A DNA stretch of 64,000 bases. It comes from Polytrichum commune. Taxonomy: Eukaryota; Streptophyta; Polytrichopsida; Polytrichales; Polytrichaceae. The DNA lies in contig OX485809.1 of NCBI GenBank assembly GCA_950295325.1, positions 37,327,081 through 37,391,080 on the forward strand. Direction: 5' to 3'. The translations under genes were made by a program, and so were the position numbers. Shown here piece by piece: positions 1 to 11,953 of this stretch; position 1 is the first letter of the stretch; the number at the start of each line of letters is the position of its first letter. Under the pieces are notes generated by a model, which had not been told where the DNA came from, ran no database searches, and was given only the letters and a program-made list of their open reading frames with translations.

Positions 1-1077
1 TCCTCAACCAATTGCCACATCCCATAGTGCTCATTCCCGCCTCCATGCAGAGGAGCCAACTATGGCATCCCCAACCTCAACAGATGGATGGGGAGATGCA
101 CAGGACCAGACTCTAGCAGTTGATGATGATGAGAAGGATGGATGGGGAGACATGGATCTGCCTGCAGAGCCAGCTCCTCCACCTGCTCTGGCAAGAATAC
201 GCGCTGCTCAGCAAAGACCAGTTGCATCCTCAACATCCACAACTGCTAAAGTTGTGACTAAACTTGGTGAGGTTTACAAATGCATCTATGTCTGTGTACA
301 GGGTCAATACCAATAGTTGCACTTGGAATTAGGTAGGGTTCACATCATTGGGTCTTCTCTCCTGATATTGGTGGTAAAGTTATCTCACTTCCCACCAGAC
401 CCTGTTGGCATCTAAATTGTACGTTAGCATCACACCAGTAAGTTCTACATTGAAACTCAAGCCTTTGTGTTGCTAACTTAGGACTTTAGGGATAGAAGAG
501 TTAGCTACTGTTAAGGATGTAATCTGCCATGTGCTGGCACATGATGAAGTATGGGTTAGGTGTAGGTGTTTTCATGATGGTATATGTGCAAAGTCAATGT
601 AGTCTACCAGTGGCAAGTATATGATCCTGGGTGGTGCGAAGGAAATGAGCAGTTGGTAGCTAACTGAACATGATGAAATCACCATCAAGGACTAAAGTCC
701 CTGGGTGGTGCAAACTGTACCTTAATCAGTGGCCAAGTTTAACCACATATCTCAGATGACCATGCTTGTTGCAGGCAATCTAATTATGTGGTTTTGTTTC
801 AGGTGGGGAAAGGGCAAGGGAAACCAGTACAAAGAGCACTGGTGATGGGTGGGCAAATGATGATGATCCTTGGGCTGCCATTGCAGCACCCCCTCCTTCT
901 ACCAATGTGCGTGCATTAAATCCGTCCGCAGGTCCTAAACCTAGTTCATTGGGCGCACCAAGAGTAAGACAAGCTCAACATGTTACCATTGATGGTGTAT
1001 CTAGTAGTGGGCGAGGGCGGGGCAGAGCAGCACCTATGAAGCTTGGAGCCCAGCGTGTTCAGCGTAGTTCAGAGTAA
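1..1077 (+). CDS. SCY1-like (SCYL) pseudokinase, C-terminal end, last two exons
   Basis: This is the 3' end of a gene that begins before the window. The reading frame is open from base 2, through an exon ending at 266 (donor G|GTGAGG), and resumes at 803 after the acceptor TTTGTTTCAG. The join is phase 1 and the stop is TAA at 1075-1077. An acceptor-like CAG at about 50 could shorten the first exon. The tail carries WGD/DGWGD acidic repeats, PPPALARIRAAQQRPV, DDDPWAAIAAPPP, a GRGRGR stretch and APMKLGAQRV. These match the low-complexity C-terminus of plant SCY1-like (N-terminal-kinase-like) proteins, whose pseudokinase and HEAT domains would lie upstream. Family members act in Golgi/TGN and coated-vesicle trafficking. 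Family assignment rests on these tail motifs only, but several match in order. The 536-bp intron shows no other gene. Confidence 0.85.
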
Positions 1078-2375
1078 TTGTATCTACCCATTCATGTAGT
1101 AAGTTATGGCTGCCATGTGGACCACAATTGACTAGGAGTGGGTTGCCTGGTGTCCATTACTAGGCCTAGTGTTCCACCCACTGTTTTTGTGGCCTTCACA
1201 ATTTTAGGCCTGAGGGTCTATGTTCTCTCAATTGCAGTTTTCTTTACAGTTTGTGTATGCAAGAGCAACCTCATTCAACCCCCTGTTTCTGTAGGTGGAA
1301 GGTGGGGTCCCTCATTGGTGACCCCCAATCATGTTGGTGTGTTTTGATAAATTAAGGCCATAAATTGTTCTTCGGTTAGGAAATAAAGATTAGTGTCACG
1401 ATACCATTCTCTTGATTCTTTCTGTAAACAAACTCCTCTGCGATTGTATTGCAGCTCTCACTTATGTTCTTTTGCAAGGCAGCAGGGATGGGGCTTCAAT
1501 GAGTGTATTGCATCATCTTCATTTTGTGGTGTTGACGCAGAAATGATCTTGAACCTGTTGCAGAATTGTGTGATGGTTCATTTGCATTGACTGCATGCCT
1601 ACAGTGTATTGAAGCTTTGTATGCACAATCCAATGTTACATTCAATTGTCGGTGCACGAACAAATACTTCCATATCATGTTACACCTGCTAGACGCATGA
1701 ATCAATTACATGTTTCTAGCCTTGAACTGTATCTACAGCCTCAAGGTTTTGAACCTTTGGCTTCCATTTGTTTTCAACACAGATGGCAACCCTCAACTCC
1801 CTGTTTCTGGCATGCTGAAGTCCCTCGAGTCTTACAATGTCATATGAGAAGAGACAGCAGATTGTTCTGAGGTATTGAAACCACCCTACCTCATTTATGT
1901 GACTAATAACTAATCTTATTTTGCAATGAATGTGGAAGACACTTATCAGACCACTGGTAATACAACACTATGAAAGATGTGGTCTGAAAGTAGTTTTGAA
2001 ACCCAAGGAGAATTAAGAGGGACCTTTGTACGATTTTCCTTTGATCCTTTACATTTTGGCTGGGGACTATGTCCATGCAGGTTGTTGTGCGGCATGGGTG
2101 ACCCTTCATGACCAAACAACATGTAGTGGGTATATGCCATTAGTTTTCCCAACTCTTTGGTGTGAAAAATATGATCTGTACGATGAAAAAGGATGCTTCA
2201 AGTACTATAATTTCATATAAAATTGCATGATGCATATATGAATGTAGGTTGGGAAAGGACCTTCAATACTGTCAAGTTCTTTGATATACAAAAATATTTG
2301 TAAGGAAGACAGTACTATTTCCACCCCCTACCTAATTCTGCCCCCTATACCCGACTTCCATTATTGTACCTTTAT
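1078..2375. other. 3' flank of the SCYL gene, no further gene seen
   Basis: Mostly unique AT-rich sequence. It probably holds the SCYL 3' UTR and spacer. Only short unsupported ORFs of 60-75 codons occur on both strands. None shows a recognisable domain. Confidence 0.5.
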
Positions 2376-2378
2376 TAA

Positions 2379-3372
2379 GAGCATCCGCAACACGCCCGCC
2401 AATTGCTCCAACCAACTGCACTTGGCGGCGTGGCAATTTCGGCGCACCTCAACAAGCTCGGGAAGACTCCCGTTAGTCTTCTGCGTCTTGCCAAATACAT
2501 CCCGGTCTCAGTAAGTTTTGTCCCTTTGGAGTGAGCTTTGTTCCTCCCACTAGACGCAGTCAACGCCATGATGGCAGTCATAGCTGCATTTTTGTTGAAT
2601 TCATAGCTCCAGTTGCAATATGTAACTTTTTGGGGGTTCTTTCTTGATTTCACACCTACATGTACAATTTAAAATTGTATCGCAACTCCATGTTGGTTTT
2701 GCATCCACAGTCGCGCTTTTATTTTTTTTCGCCCTGTTCGGTTGATGTTGCAGCTATAGCTGCAGTTTTTAAACTTTCAGCTTGTCCCGGTTTCCTATCT
2801 TCTTGATTGTGAAATTTTTGGTGTTTGTTTCGTGTCTTGATGCTGGTTGATATTTTGGTCTTTGTTTTGTGTCTGGATGCTAGCTTGATTTTTTGCTCTG
2901 TGTTTTGTGTCTTCATGCTGGCATGATTTTTCTTTTGCGTTTCGTGTCTTTATGCTAGCCTTTTTCTTTTCTTTTCCATCTTCGTTTCCTATTGTGATGT
3001 TGGGTTTTTTTTTCCCCATATTTGCTCTTAATCATAGTCACATTAGTGCACTGTGATTAACGTGACTAATGCCCTAAAAAGTCACATTAGTCACAATGTA
3101 CTAAATTAACCATAACCCTCACATAGTCATTCTAAAATTCATGTGATTTGTCTTTGACTTTTACATCAATTTGTTTTACTTTTTGTGCTGCTCTTCATGC
3201 TTCTACAAGCTCAGGCCATCGTGGCCACGGGAATAGGTCCTAGGACTACACGGTAGGTGCCGCGTTGAGGCGCCTGCTCAACACCTCCCCATGCCACTTG
3301 CCCTCACTGTCCCGGGGGCTTGTCAAATGACCTTTGATGGGCGCATATGATAGGCACCCATTCGCGATGCTC
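2379..3372. mobile_element. Non-autonomous PIF/Harbinger-like TIR element (994 bp)
   Basis: The left end starts GAGCATCCGCAACA and the right end finishes ATTCGCGATGCTC. Both are flanked by TAA (2376-2378 and 3373-3375), a 3-bp target-site duplication. A larger element with the same GAGCATC ends and TAA duplication lies at 42069-44718. PIF/Harbinger elements typically duplicate TWA, so this superfamily is the best guess. No transposase is seen inside; the interior holds a minisatellite and a GC-richer right third. Confidence 0.65.
2828..2960. repeat. Minisatellite, 37-38 bp unit, four copies
   Basis: The phrase TTTYGTGTCTTGATGCT recurs at 2828, 2865, 2903 and 2940, giving a period of 37-38 bp. 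It lies inside the TIR element at 2379-3372. On the minus strand it reads as lysine/glutamine-rich peptide, which is a compositional effect and not a gene. Confidence 0.75.
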
Positions 3373-3617
3373 TAAGCCTAATGGTGTCTTATGCTAACTA
3401 CTTGGCTCAAGGGTCGGCATTAAGTATGGTGAGTGTCGAGGGAAGGCTCATAATGGGTGTGTCATGCTCTAGAGAGTCGGTGAAGACTAATAAGGTAAGG
3501 ACTTCAAAAGACGTGGGTTAGATGTGTTATGATTAGTAAGTATTGTGGGAACTTATGGACATATTAAGGTTCATGAGGTGTGTAGGATGGATAGAATAAG
3601 GCTACAAGAGGCTGGAT

Positions 3618-5125
3618 GGGTGCAAGCACAGTCAAGTACACAACTCCATTACCCTACATAAGTTTTAAGTGAAAGTGATTCAAACTATGTACTAACTTTG
3701 AATTTTATGAAGGAAAAAATTCATAAAAATTTGAAAAACACATTGATCTACAAAGCCAAGCAATTTATGTTGATCAAAATCAATACAAGAAAAGTCTACA
3801 TATTCTAGAAGACAGTGCAAGTAGTGTGCATGTAGGTATGTTGAACACGTAATTGTTTAGTTTTTTTTTTAAAAATGATAAAATTGCATTAAATTCATGT
3901 TGTGCTACAAAAAAAAAAAAAAGATGCCCTCAAGTTTATAATGAATTCAAGGAATATGAAAAAAAATCCAACTTCAAAATATTGAAGGCACGGGGAGGTC
4001 ACTAGCGAAAATCGTAGAAACAACATGCAATAAAAAAATGGGTCTAATATATTCATTGTAAGTAAATTTTGCAAAAAAACGTACATATAATATAGGGGGT
4101 TTTAAAATAATAAAACTTGTTTACATGTAAAATACCATCACATATAATGGTCTCTTTTATCTAGTCAATACATGTAAAATATCATGGAAACAATTACTAG
4201 GGGTAGCAAGTTTAGGGTAGGGTCTGTGCTAGTGGATGAAAAAATATAATTTTCTGTTGAAAATGCTTGGATGGATGATTTCTCATGTTGGCTTGCTTGA
4301 ACGTTACTGAACCAACGGTTCCAATGTGGAGTTAATGGTCTCTACCCACATGCCGGGAGGGAAGATTTTGGCGCTTTGTTTGACTTTATTTCACAATCTA
4401 AGACAATGCTTTAGTTGGATGCCTTTGCCTTAGGTTTATTGTTTTGATTTAGTTCATGTGAGTTTAGCATTGTGGCTAAACTTCATAATTCATGGTTGTA
4501 AGAAGAGAAATTTCCTTCATGAAAAACATGTCGCTTACAGAACCAAAGAAAAATGGGGTGTACGAAATAAAATGTGGTTTAAGAAAAATATGGACAACAA
4601 TTGGGTTCAGAGAAAAAAAGTTGGGGTAAAGTCAAAAAAATTGGTTACTTGGGGTATGAGAAAAAATGCATTATAAATTAAATAGGGTATTTTTTAATGA
4701 TTCCCCCCAAAAATCATAATGACTGAAAGGGTGTATTAAAGTACAAGCATTTACCTTTATTTTGAAAAATACCATACCTTATAATTTTTTTCTGCATGGT
4801 AAATAGCCCCCTGATAAATAAGTTTTGGGCGCACGTGTATGCATTAATTAAAGAGGGAATGACCTCCCCATGATTTAAGGTCATGAAATCTACGTCCAAA
4901 ATCAAATTTACTCATTACCTTTTGAGCAATACTTTCAATAATAAGTTCTAAAGATCTCATCTTGATACTCTATATTTGAGTACTTAATATAACAATAGAG
5001 GGCGCCATGGAAAAAAAATCCAATTTAAACAACACTTTGCTATTACTTTTAGGCGTGTGACCAAAAATTTAATGGGTTTACTTACATTGGAACACTTTTC
5101 CATATACTTGACTGTGCTTGCTCCT
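3618..5125. mobile_element. Non-autonomous TIR element with 4-bp target duplication (long copy)
   Basis: The left end GGGTGCAAGCACAGTCAAGT and right end ACTTGACTGTGCTTGCTCCT are inverted repeats. The flanks show the 4-bp direct repeat GGAT (3614-3617 and 5126-5129). A related 620-bp copy lies at 20415-21034 with the duplication GCCT. Shared internal stretches include 'GTGATTCAAAACTAT' near the left and 'AAGGTCATGAAATCTACGTC' near the right. The longer copy has an extra central segment of about 0.9 kb (roughly 4.1-4.8 kb). No transposase is recognisable. Confidence 0.6.
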
Positions 5126-5129
5126 GGAT

Positions 5130-6864
5130 ATGGTGCATAATGGGATGGGAATGGACAAAATAATATTATAAAAGACTTGCTTTGCAGTTACACATTGGCC
5201 TAGTCAAGCACCCCCTTATAGGACGACATTGAGAAGGTACACTAATTATTCCAATTAGTTTGTGTTACTATTCGGGGTTACACAATGCAATAACGTCTTA
5301 CTAAGGAGTTCATTTTTTACTAATTTTTTTTCAATAGGTTGCTCGTACATCACTATGAACATAATTGACTTTGCTTTGTAAAATATTACATGCTCATTAA
5401 ATAGTTATAGCACTATGTAACTCACAATAGTAACATACACTAATTGGAATAATCAATATAGTACATGTTGTGATGACTTATTTATATATTTACTCATATG
5501 TTTCTTTAAAACATTTCTTTGACAATATGCTTCCATTTGCTAAATAATTTTTGCCCTCACTTATACAATTATGATGATATATATATATAGGTTACATCAT
5601 CTAAGGGTTGGTTCAAACACCCTCTACCTTACATCAGTTCTATAAAGATTGAGTCCACATTGAAGCATATCCATGATATTGAGACTATGGGGATGATTAA
5701 AGTCCTATTATTTTTTATCATATTTAGATACACATTAACACCCACATCCTTCTCAAGGTCCACTCAAGATTATACTCAAAGTATATTCTCACAAGGCTGA
5801 CCACATGTCCCGGGGTGGCAACTCAAACAAATAATTACAGGGGGCTCGTTCAAAAATTTCACAAAGGCATAGATTATGTACACATAATCGTACATATAAT
5901 GTAGATTATGTTTCAAATTATTTGGATTCAAGAGTTTCAAAAGAGAAGTGGTGGAGGAGCCACCAAGAGAAGTCGGGAAGAGAGTTAGGGTTAGGGCTTA
6001 CAAGCCAAAATAATCTAGATTATCTTCAATTTTCTTGTAGATTATATAAACTACAATTAGGTATGATGAAGACCAGATTATGGACGAACCCCCCTGTCCA
6101 AGAGAAAGTCCACATTATTTTCAAATTATCCATGTATTGTAATACATAGACATGTTCAAATCAAAAAATTATTACGTATTATGGACGGTCTCAATGTGCA
6201 CTACATCATTCCATTCTAAGTTCTGTAAAATTGTTCTTTGATATGAATGTACAAGGATAATATGGATAGATTATCTGTTACAAATTATTTTGCACTAGTT
6301 GCCACCCCCGGCCACTTGTCTGTGAACATGCACTCCTTTCTATCACCTTCTTCTACGTGACCGGCCGTGCCATGACAAGCCAAGTCATGGTATATGACAT
6401 GACGTAGACATGTCTGACATCTTAACAGTAATTCCAGAACAACAAATTGGTGGAATTTGCAGACCATGATCGGGGATTCGACACCCTATCTGCAAAACAG
6501 AACCCCAACATTTGTACATCAATCAAGAGAGTACAGCCAGTGCCACTTGGAAAACTGAATTACTGGAAAAGCAACACTGTGATGAAAGGAACCGACCGTG
6601 TCAGCGATCGATTGCTTTCACTTACAGCTACAAGGATCGGTGCTGAAAGGTTTTGGGCGTCAAGCAAGCAACAGGCTCAAGCCTCGAAACCATAGCCGGT
6701 GCTACATTAGCTGCTTGTCGTAACTAGGTAATCAAACTAGGTAAACAAGATCGGTGTAAGAATGGATCTGTTTGTAATGTTTTTGTCGAGTGAAACAATT
6801 TTCTCAAAGTTGTGACATCTTCCAGGTGTGACCTAAGTTAAAAATCACACCTGCAAATGCGAAA
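5130..6864. other. AT-rich intergenic stretch, no recognised gene
   Basis: Very AT-rich with many GATTAT/ATAATC repeats around 5870-6290. A GC-richer block at about 6440-6700 holds an open frame of about 80 codons preceded by acceptor-like TTTGCAG and ATCTGCAAAACAG. It could be an orphan exon, but no family is recognised and no partner exon was found. Confidence 0.4.
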
Positions 6865-7239
6865 GTATGCGGGTGGTACTTGGTTACTTTTCTTAATCAG
6901 ACAGCTATATTTGATTGGTGTGTGGTTAGGTGAGGATTAAAGAACAAACACCACAAAGACACATGTTTAAGAAGAGGATTGGACTACATCTTTCAAATTT
7001 TGTTAACTACTCCACACTCATCATTGAACACAATTTTGAGGACTTATACATTCAGCTAAGGAATTGACAAATGTGCACTTTCAATAACACTGACTGAATT
7101 AAGGGAGGTTTGATTTTCATTCCGGTTTTTTTTGGCTGATGCTTCATTGTAAATTTGTTAATGCAACACAAGCTTCATCTTGTAAATTTAATAGGTAGTT
7201 GGAGAACAAGATAAACTATCTGAATAACACCTACATACC
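6865..7239 (+). mobile_element. Interspersed TIR-like repeat, family F, copy 1
   Basis: Begins GTATGCGGGTGGTA and ends GAATAACACCTACATACC, an imperfect inverted pair. Related copies are at 21572-22080 (same orientation) and 46959-47250 (opposite orientation). All share a 'CTATATTTGATTGGTGTGTG'-type core or its complement, followed by ACACATGTTTAA. No coding capacity was seen and the target duplication is unclear. Confidence 0.5.
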
Positions 7240-8439
7240 TAAGAGAATTTGTTTATCACAGCTTCATTTGGTTGTCAAATTTTAGTCCAACAGTCGATTG
7301 TGACTGATGTACTTCTTTTATCATACATGGAGATTGCACAGTGGAGGTATCGGATTCCATAGCACTGTCTGTGCTTTTAGTTGCAGAAGGGTCGCACTAT
7401 CTTTTGATCCTGCGTTTGTCACCACAGCTGAATCTTTTCTACACAACAATATCAGCTGAAACACAAGGCTGTCCAATTGGGACCCACCTTTAGGTCAAAA
7501 AGTAGATCACAAAATTGGGCACTGTACTGTACATCAGCATGTTGCAATGATCTCAGTTAAACAATTATTTGATGCTTTAAAAATCAGTCGTGAAAAGTGA
7601 TGTCTGTAGAATATTCATGTTTTCAGACATATCATATGAGAGAAAATGTAATGTTTGGATGGCAGAATGTGACAATCATCTTCCTGCAGACTAACTCACA
7701 AAATGTGACATGTTCAGGTGTGTGGCCCTGTTGTGGCCCTTCCAACTCCAGGGACATTGAAATTGTCTAATCTACTTGAGATGCAAAAGTTAAAAGAGGT
7801 CAAAGTGAAGATTTTCTTTTTTTAAATTGATCATATAGATTCTTCCAATCGTGTTAGTTACTAAACTTAGAAGGGCGAGCATATTTTAAGCACATAAGTC
7901 CAATCTCATTCCAACACTTGTTTTTTTTGTGTCCGTTCTCAACCACAAGCTTGGAGGTATAGCACTTACCAAATATAAGCGCCCATTAAAAAGAATGGCC
8001 ACATGTTTTTATGTTCAATTTCTTTTCAAATGTTCATGTGGATAATGTGAAGACTTGGAGGGTGGATGGTCACCACCCACAATGGTGACAAAGACCGTCA
8101 CTTCAACATATTTACTAAGTCATGCACACGAAGCAAATGCCTACTTGTGCATATCATGGTCAAAGTGTAGGCTATTGAAGTTCCATAAGATGTAGCGTAG
8201 TTTGTTACTACATGAACTGGACACGTAGGATTCACGAAGGCGTGTTTGGAAAGTTGACAACCACAACATGATGGAAGCAACCTGCTACATGGACTCATTC
8301 CATACATTTATAGCACAAAATCCAACACATGTCAACATCATGGCGGCCAACTTCCCCTAGATACTTAAAAAAGTATCCAACTAACCACTAAGTTCTCGAA
8401 ACAATATTTAATTGGCCCCACCTATCAATTCAAGGCATA
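7240..8439. other. Intergenic, no gene seen
   Basis: Unique-looking AT-rich DNA with only short unsupported ORFs. Positions about 7885-7960 resemble 18176-18240 (shared GTCCAATCTCAT and GTGTCC(A/G)TTCTCAAC), so a dispersed repeat fragment is present. No RNA gene was recognised. Confidence 0.4.
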
Positions 8440-8594
8440 GCATTACTCAACACTCAATTCTCATTCAATGGACCCTTGGAATATAATAGTCGGATGCTTG
8501 AAAAACTGAGTCTCATTGCTCTGCTTTCCAAGCATCCGACTATTATATTCCGGGGCCCACTGAACAAGAAGTGAGTGCTGAGTGATGTAATGGC
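8440..8594. mobile_element. Foldback MITE, 155 bp
   Basis: The whole unit is a long inverted repeat. A perfect 23-bp arm GGAATATAATAGTCGGATGCTTG occupies 8478-8500 and its complement 8529-8551, around a 28-bp loop. Outer arms (GCATTACTCAACACTC against the complement of GAGTGCTGAGTGATGTAATGGC) pair imperfectly. A diverged relative lies at 29768-29926. If transcribed it would give a long hairpin, a possible small-RNA source. Confidence 0.7.
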
Positions 8595-9254
8595 ACCGGG
8601 CCATCTCATCATTTTCGCACTGTATGGAGAAAATTATTCAAACATTTTGAAGGTGATGCCAGCATCTGGGGCCCGGGCTAGGTGCCGGCCACCCACCGAG
8701 CCCAGCCCCCCCCATCGTAAAAATGTTTTGAAGTTTAGCACGAAACTCAAATTTAGGATGTCTTTGATGCCCTCGGCAACAATTCAGCTTGATTGCACGA
8801 AAGCTCGCAACTTGAACTCTCACTCTGGCCATGGAGATGGTGTGGACCTAAGGAATGAGTGGACCCAAGTTTCAAAGCCCTAGAAAGGTGTTGATTCAGA
8901 AGATTCAGCACTACATGATAACAGCTCATAAGACGATTCCAGGCGAATTGCAATATAGTTTTGATTCCCAAGAATGACACGAGAACAGCGCAGTTCCAGG
9001 GAATTGAATGTCAGAGATTGACAGTGGCCTGATAGTTGTTGTGGAAGGTCTTGCAAATTTCCTAATGCGTGTACAAGGCGCGCTGCGAAATCCAGCGGCA
9101 TAATTTCCATGTAACCAAAACAAAACTCTGTCCTACCTACCTACACACTACTACGATGTTGCTACAGACGCTATATAAAATTCGAATCATAAGAAAGATT
9201 TGAAAATTCAATATCCCACTGATATCCAGGATAATTCGGATCTATAAGAGGAGC
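8595..9254. other. Spacer before the dirigent 3' array
   Basis: Moderately GC-rich start (8640-8710), then unique sequence. A minus-strand frame at 8880-9110 has leucine spacing loosely like a decayed leucine-rich repeat, but this is too weak to call. No other structure was seen. Confidence 0.3.
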
Positions 9255-10779
9255 ATTTTAAGTGAAGAAGAGGAATGGCCCTCTGCATCCCAATTGCCGC
9301 TGGTTGAAATGCAGCTAGTAATGAATAATATGAACAAGAAAATCTGCCAATAATTCACAGCTAGTAGCGAAGGAAGGCCTTGGAATCCAGGGTGGAGACC
9401 TTTCCCCCATTGTAGAAATTGTCGGAAGTGGCGTACAGCAGTTTGTAGTGAATCTGGAGGATGACGAAGAGGAATGGCCCTCTGAACCCAATCCGCCGGT
9501 TGAAATGCGGCTAATGAGAAATTATATGAAAAAGCATATGAGACAAGGAAGATTTAGAAATGCTGGCCTTCCAGGGTGGAGATCTCCTCCGCCTCGTAGA
9601 AGCTGTTCAAGATAGTGCAGAGCAATTCTAGTGAAACCCGCGAGTGAAGAAGAGGAATGGCGACCCCCTTTATTCCAATCCGCCGGTCGAAATGCAACTA
9701 ATAATTAAGAATCTGAACAAGTGAGAGCTAGTAGCGCAGGAAGACTTGGAATTGCTAGCCTTCCAGAGTGAAGATCTGCTTCTCCTTGTAGAAATTGTTG
9801 AAGACGTCGCAGAGATATTCCAATGAATCCGGAAAATGAAGAAGAGGATTGATCCTCTGAATCCCTATCCGCCAATGGAAATTCTGCTAATTTTGAATAC
9901 GAACAAATAAATATACCAAGGAAGACTTGGATTTTCTGGCCTTCCGGGGTGCAGTTCTCCTCCTTGCAGAAAATGTTAAAGTGTTCGGGAGCATTTCTAC
10001 TGAACTCGGAGAATGTAGAAGAGGAATACCCGCCGTCTGAATTCTAATCCGCCGGTCGAAATGCACCTAATAATTCCTTGCAGAATTGTTGAAGATGGCG
10101 TTGAGTTATTCTAAGAACGAAGAAGAGGAACAAACCTCTGAATCTCAATCCGCCGGTTGAGACGCTGCTAAAAATTAGCGTAAGAACTAGTAACTCTACC
10201 AATAACTCACAGCTACTTGTAGCGAAGAAAGACTTGGAGATGTTGGCCTTCCAGAGTGGAGGTCTCCTCCACCTTGTAAAAATTGTTGGAGATGGCGTAA
10301 AGCAATTCTAGTGAACCTAGCGACTGAAGAAGAGGAATGGCCCTCTGAATTCCAATCCGCCTGCTGAACAAGTTAGTCTATCAAATCACTTGAGCTAGTA
10401 ACGAAGAAAGGCTTGGAAATGCTGGGCTTGCAGGATAGACATCTCCTCCTCGTAGAAGTTGTTGAAGATGGTGTGGAGAAATTCTAGTGAATGCGGAGCA
10501 TGAAGAAGAGGTATCATGGCCAATCCGCCGGTTGAAATGCAGGTAATAAAGATATGAACAAGCCAGTCTACCAAAAAAGTGACAGCTACTAGTAACAGAA
10601 GGAAGACATGGAAATGTTTCCCCTTCCCCTTCCAGGGTGGAGATCTCCTCGTCCCTCTTGCAGAAATTGTTGAAAATGGCCAAAAGCATTCATACTGAAT
10701 CCGGAGATTGAAGAAGAGGAATGGCACTCCGAATTCCAATCCGCCAGTTGAGAAACTTAACCTATCAAAATCAGTTCAC
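9255..10779 (-). repeat. Tandem array of decayed dirigent 3' ends (about nine copies)
   Basis: Units of about 180-190 bp follow one another directly downstream of the dirigent stop codon. Each reads on the minus strand as a relic of the last about 27 codons (a FNNFY..EE.STLEG..F..FLRY pattern) plus 3' flank. Plus-strand markers recur about every 185 bp: GAAGAAGAGGAATGGC, CCAATCCGCCGGTTGAAATG and CTAGTAGCGAAG. The marker GAGATCTCCTCC...GTAGAAATTGTTGAAG appears near 9570, 9765, 10445 and 10640, with variants elsewhere. Copies are 70-85% alike by eye, with several lacking one part. Two of the best preserved still read AIFNNFCKRDEEISTLEG and TIFNNFYEEEMSILQAQHF. Confidence 0.85.
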
Positions 10780-11391
10780 CTAGTAGCGAAGAAACACTTG
10801 GAAATGCTGTCCCTCCAGGGTAGAGATCTCCTCCTCCTTGTAGAAATTGTTGAAGGTAGCATACCCACGAGCGAAGCGAAACATACCCGTGCCACCGGTG
10901 ACAGTAATCTCACTAAAAGCAGGAGACGGAAAGTTATGCGTGGTCCCTTGAAAACTGAGAGTGCCATTGAACCCGTCACCATTACTACCCCCCTGGAACG
11001 ATGCAGTGAAATGCCACGAGAATGCCAACCCAGGTCCCCCCTTCCCAACCTCATCCACCACACGGATCCCCTGCGCTCTTCCCATCTCCACAGACCGCTC
11101 ATCACTCCCCTTGGTCAGCTTATTATCAAACGTAATAATGCTGCTCTTCAACGCCTTTCGGCTAGGTTTCATGGCCACTTGCTGCATGCCGGCGGAGTTC
11201 GGGAAGGATGTGAATAGCCCCGGGTTGTGCATGTAGAATTCCAAGCTGCTCGGAGGGGAAGAAGAAAATTGGTATTCCAGCTGCTGCAGCTGCGTCGTCA
11301 AACATCCTGCTGTCACTACACTGGTACATTGCAGCACTATTATGGCCACACTCAGCACGACTGCCAACATCCAAACGGCCACGAGTGCCAT
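10780..11391 (-). CDS. Dirigent-domain protein, secreted
   Basis: A single-exon frame of 203 residues starting at the ATG whose first base is 11391 (context GAGCTATGG). An open extension upstream to 11670 would add 93 residues. The shorter start is preferred because it puts a strong hydrophobic segment (residues 2-28, LVAVWMLAVVLSVAIIVL) at the N-terminus as signal peptide or anchor, and dirigents are usually about 180-200 residues. Dirigent hallmarks are GRAQG at 104-108, FNGTLSFQG at 141-149 with an N-glycosylation site NGT, and GGTGMFRFARGYA at 166-178. Dirigent proteins steer stereoselective coupling of phenoxy radicals in lignan and cell-wall phenolic synthesis in the apoplast. Substrate cannot be inferred here. 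The last about 27 codons are echoed in the downstream tandem array. Confidence 0.85.
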   Translation of the reverse strand: MALVAVWMLAVVLSVAIIVLQCTSVVTAGCLTTQLQQLEYQFSSSPPSSLEFYMHNPGLFTSFPNSAGMQQVAMKPSRKALKSSIITFDNKLTKGSDERSVEMGRAQGIRVVDEVGKGGPGLAFSWHFTASFQGGSNGDGFNGTLSFQGTTHNFPSPAFSEITVTGGTGMFRFARGYATFNNFYKEEEISTLEGQHFQVFLRY

Positions 11392-11953
11392 AGCTCGGAT
11401 ATGGAGCTTGTTGCAGTCCAAAGTTAAAACATGCAAGAAGGTGGTGTTCGGATGCTCCTCGCCGGATTCTGAGTTGGTTTCTGCTGCTTCGACGGCTACC
11501 AGTGCGTGGGCTACCATATCAGAGGAAGAAGATGGCCACATTCCTCCTGGCCCATACCTAGTCCCAACGTGATGAAGCGGTCGATGAGCGAGTGCTATTG
11601 TGGAATTTGATCCGAATGTTGAGTGTTTGTGAAGCAATGCATGGAAGTAGAAGCAAGGGAGTGAGTGCAAACTGTGGCTCTTGTTGGCTTATACTAGTGT
11701 GTCCTGTGGTGCTCATCCTGGCACTGGTACCGATGTTGAGGATGCATGGGTTGTGGAGTTTCCAAATTTGTAGAGACTGAAGTTGCGCGGCGCGAGTGTT
11801 AGTAGGTAGATTAGACCGATCCCACAGGCGCCATGCAAAGTGAGAGAGGAGATGGGAAATTGAAGAGGCAGAGCTAAGTTCCTGACTGCAAGAATCTATC
11901 GTGCGAAAGGACACGATCGACGTTGAAATGGGAAAAAGCCCAGCACACAGTAA

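Noticed and set aside
2719-3019. Lys/Gln-rich minus-strand ORFs as a disordered protein
   Set aside because: They are produced by a 37-bp minisatellite inside a TIR element.
8880-9110. Minus-strand frame with leucine spacing like a leucine-rich repeat
   Set aside because: No repeated LxxLxLxxN unit could be shown, the frame is short, and overlapping frames are equally open.
10708-11217. 169-codon plus-strand ORF
   Set aside because: Antisense shadow of the dirigent gene and first array unit.
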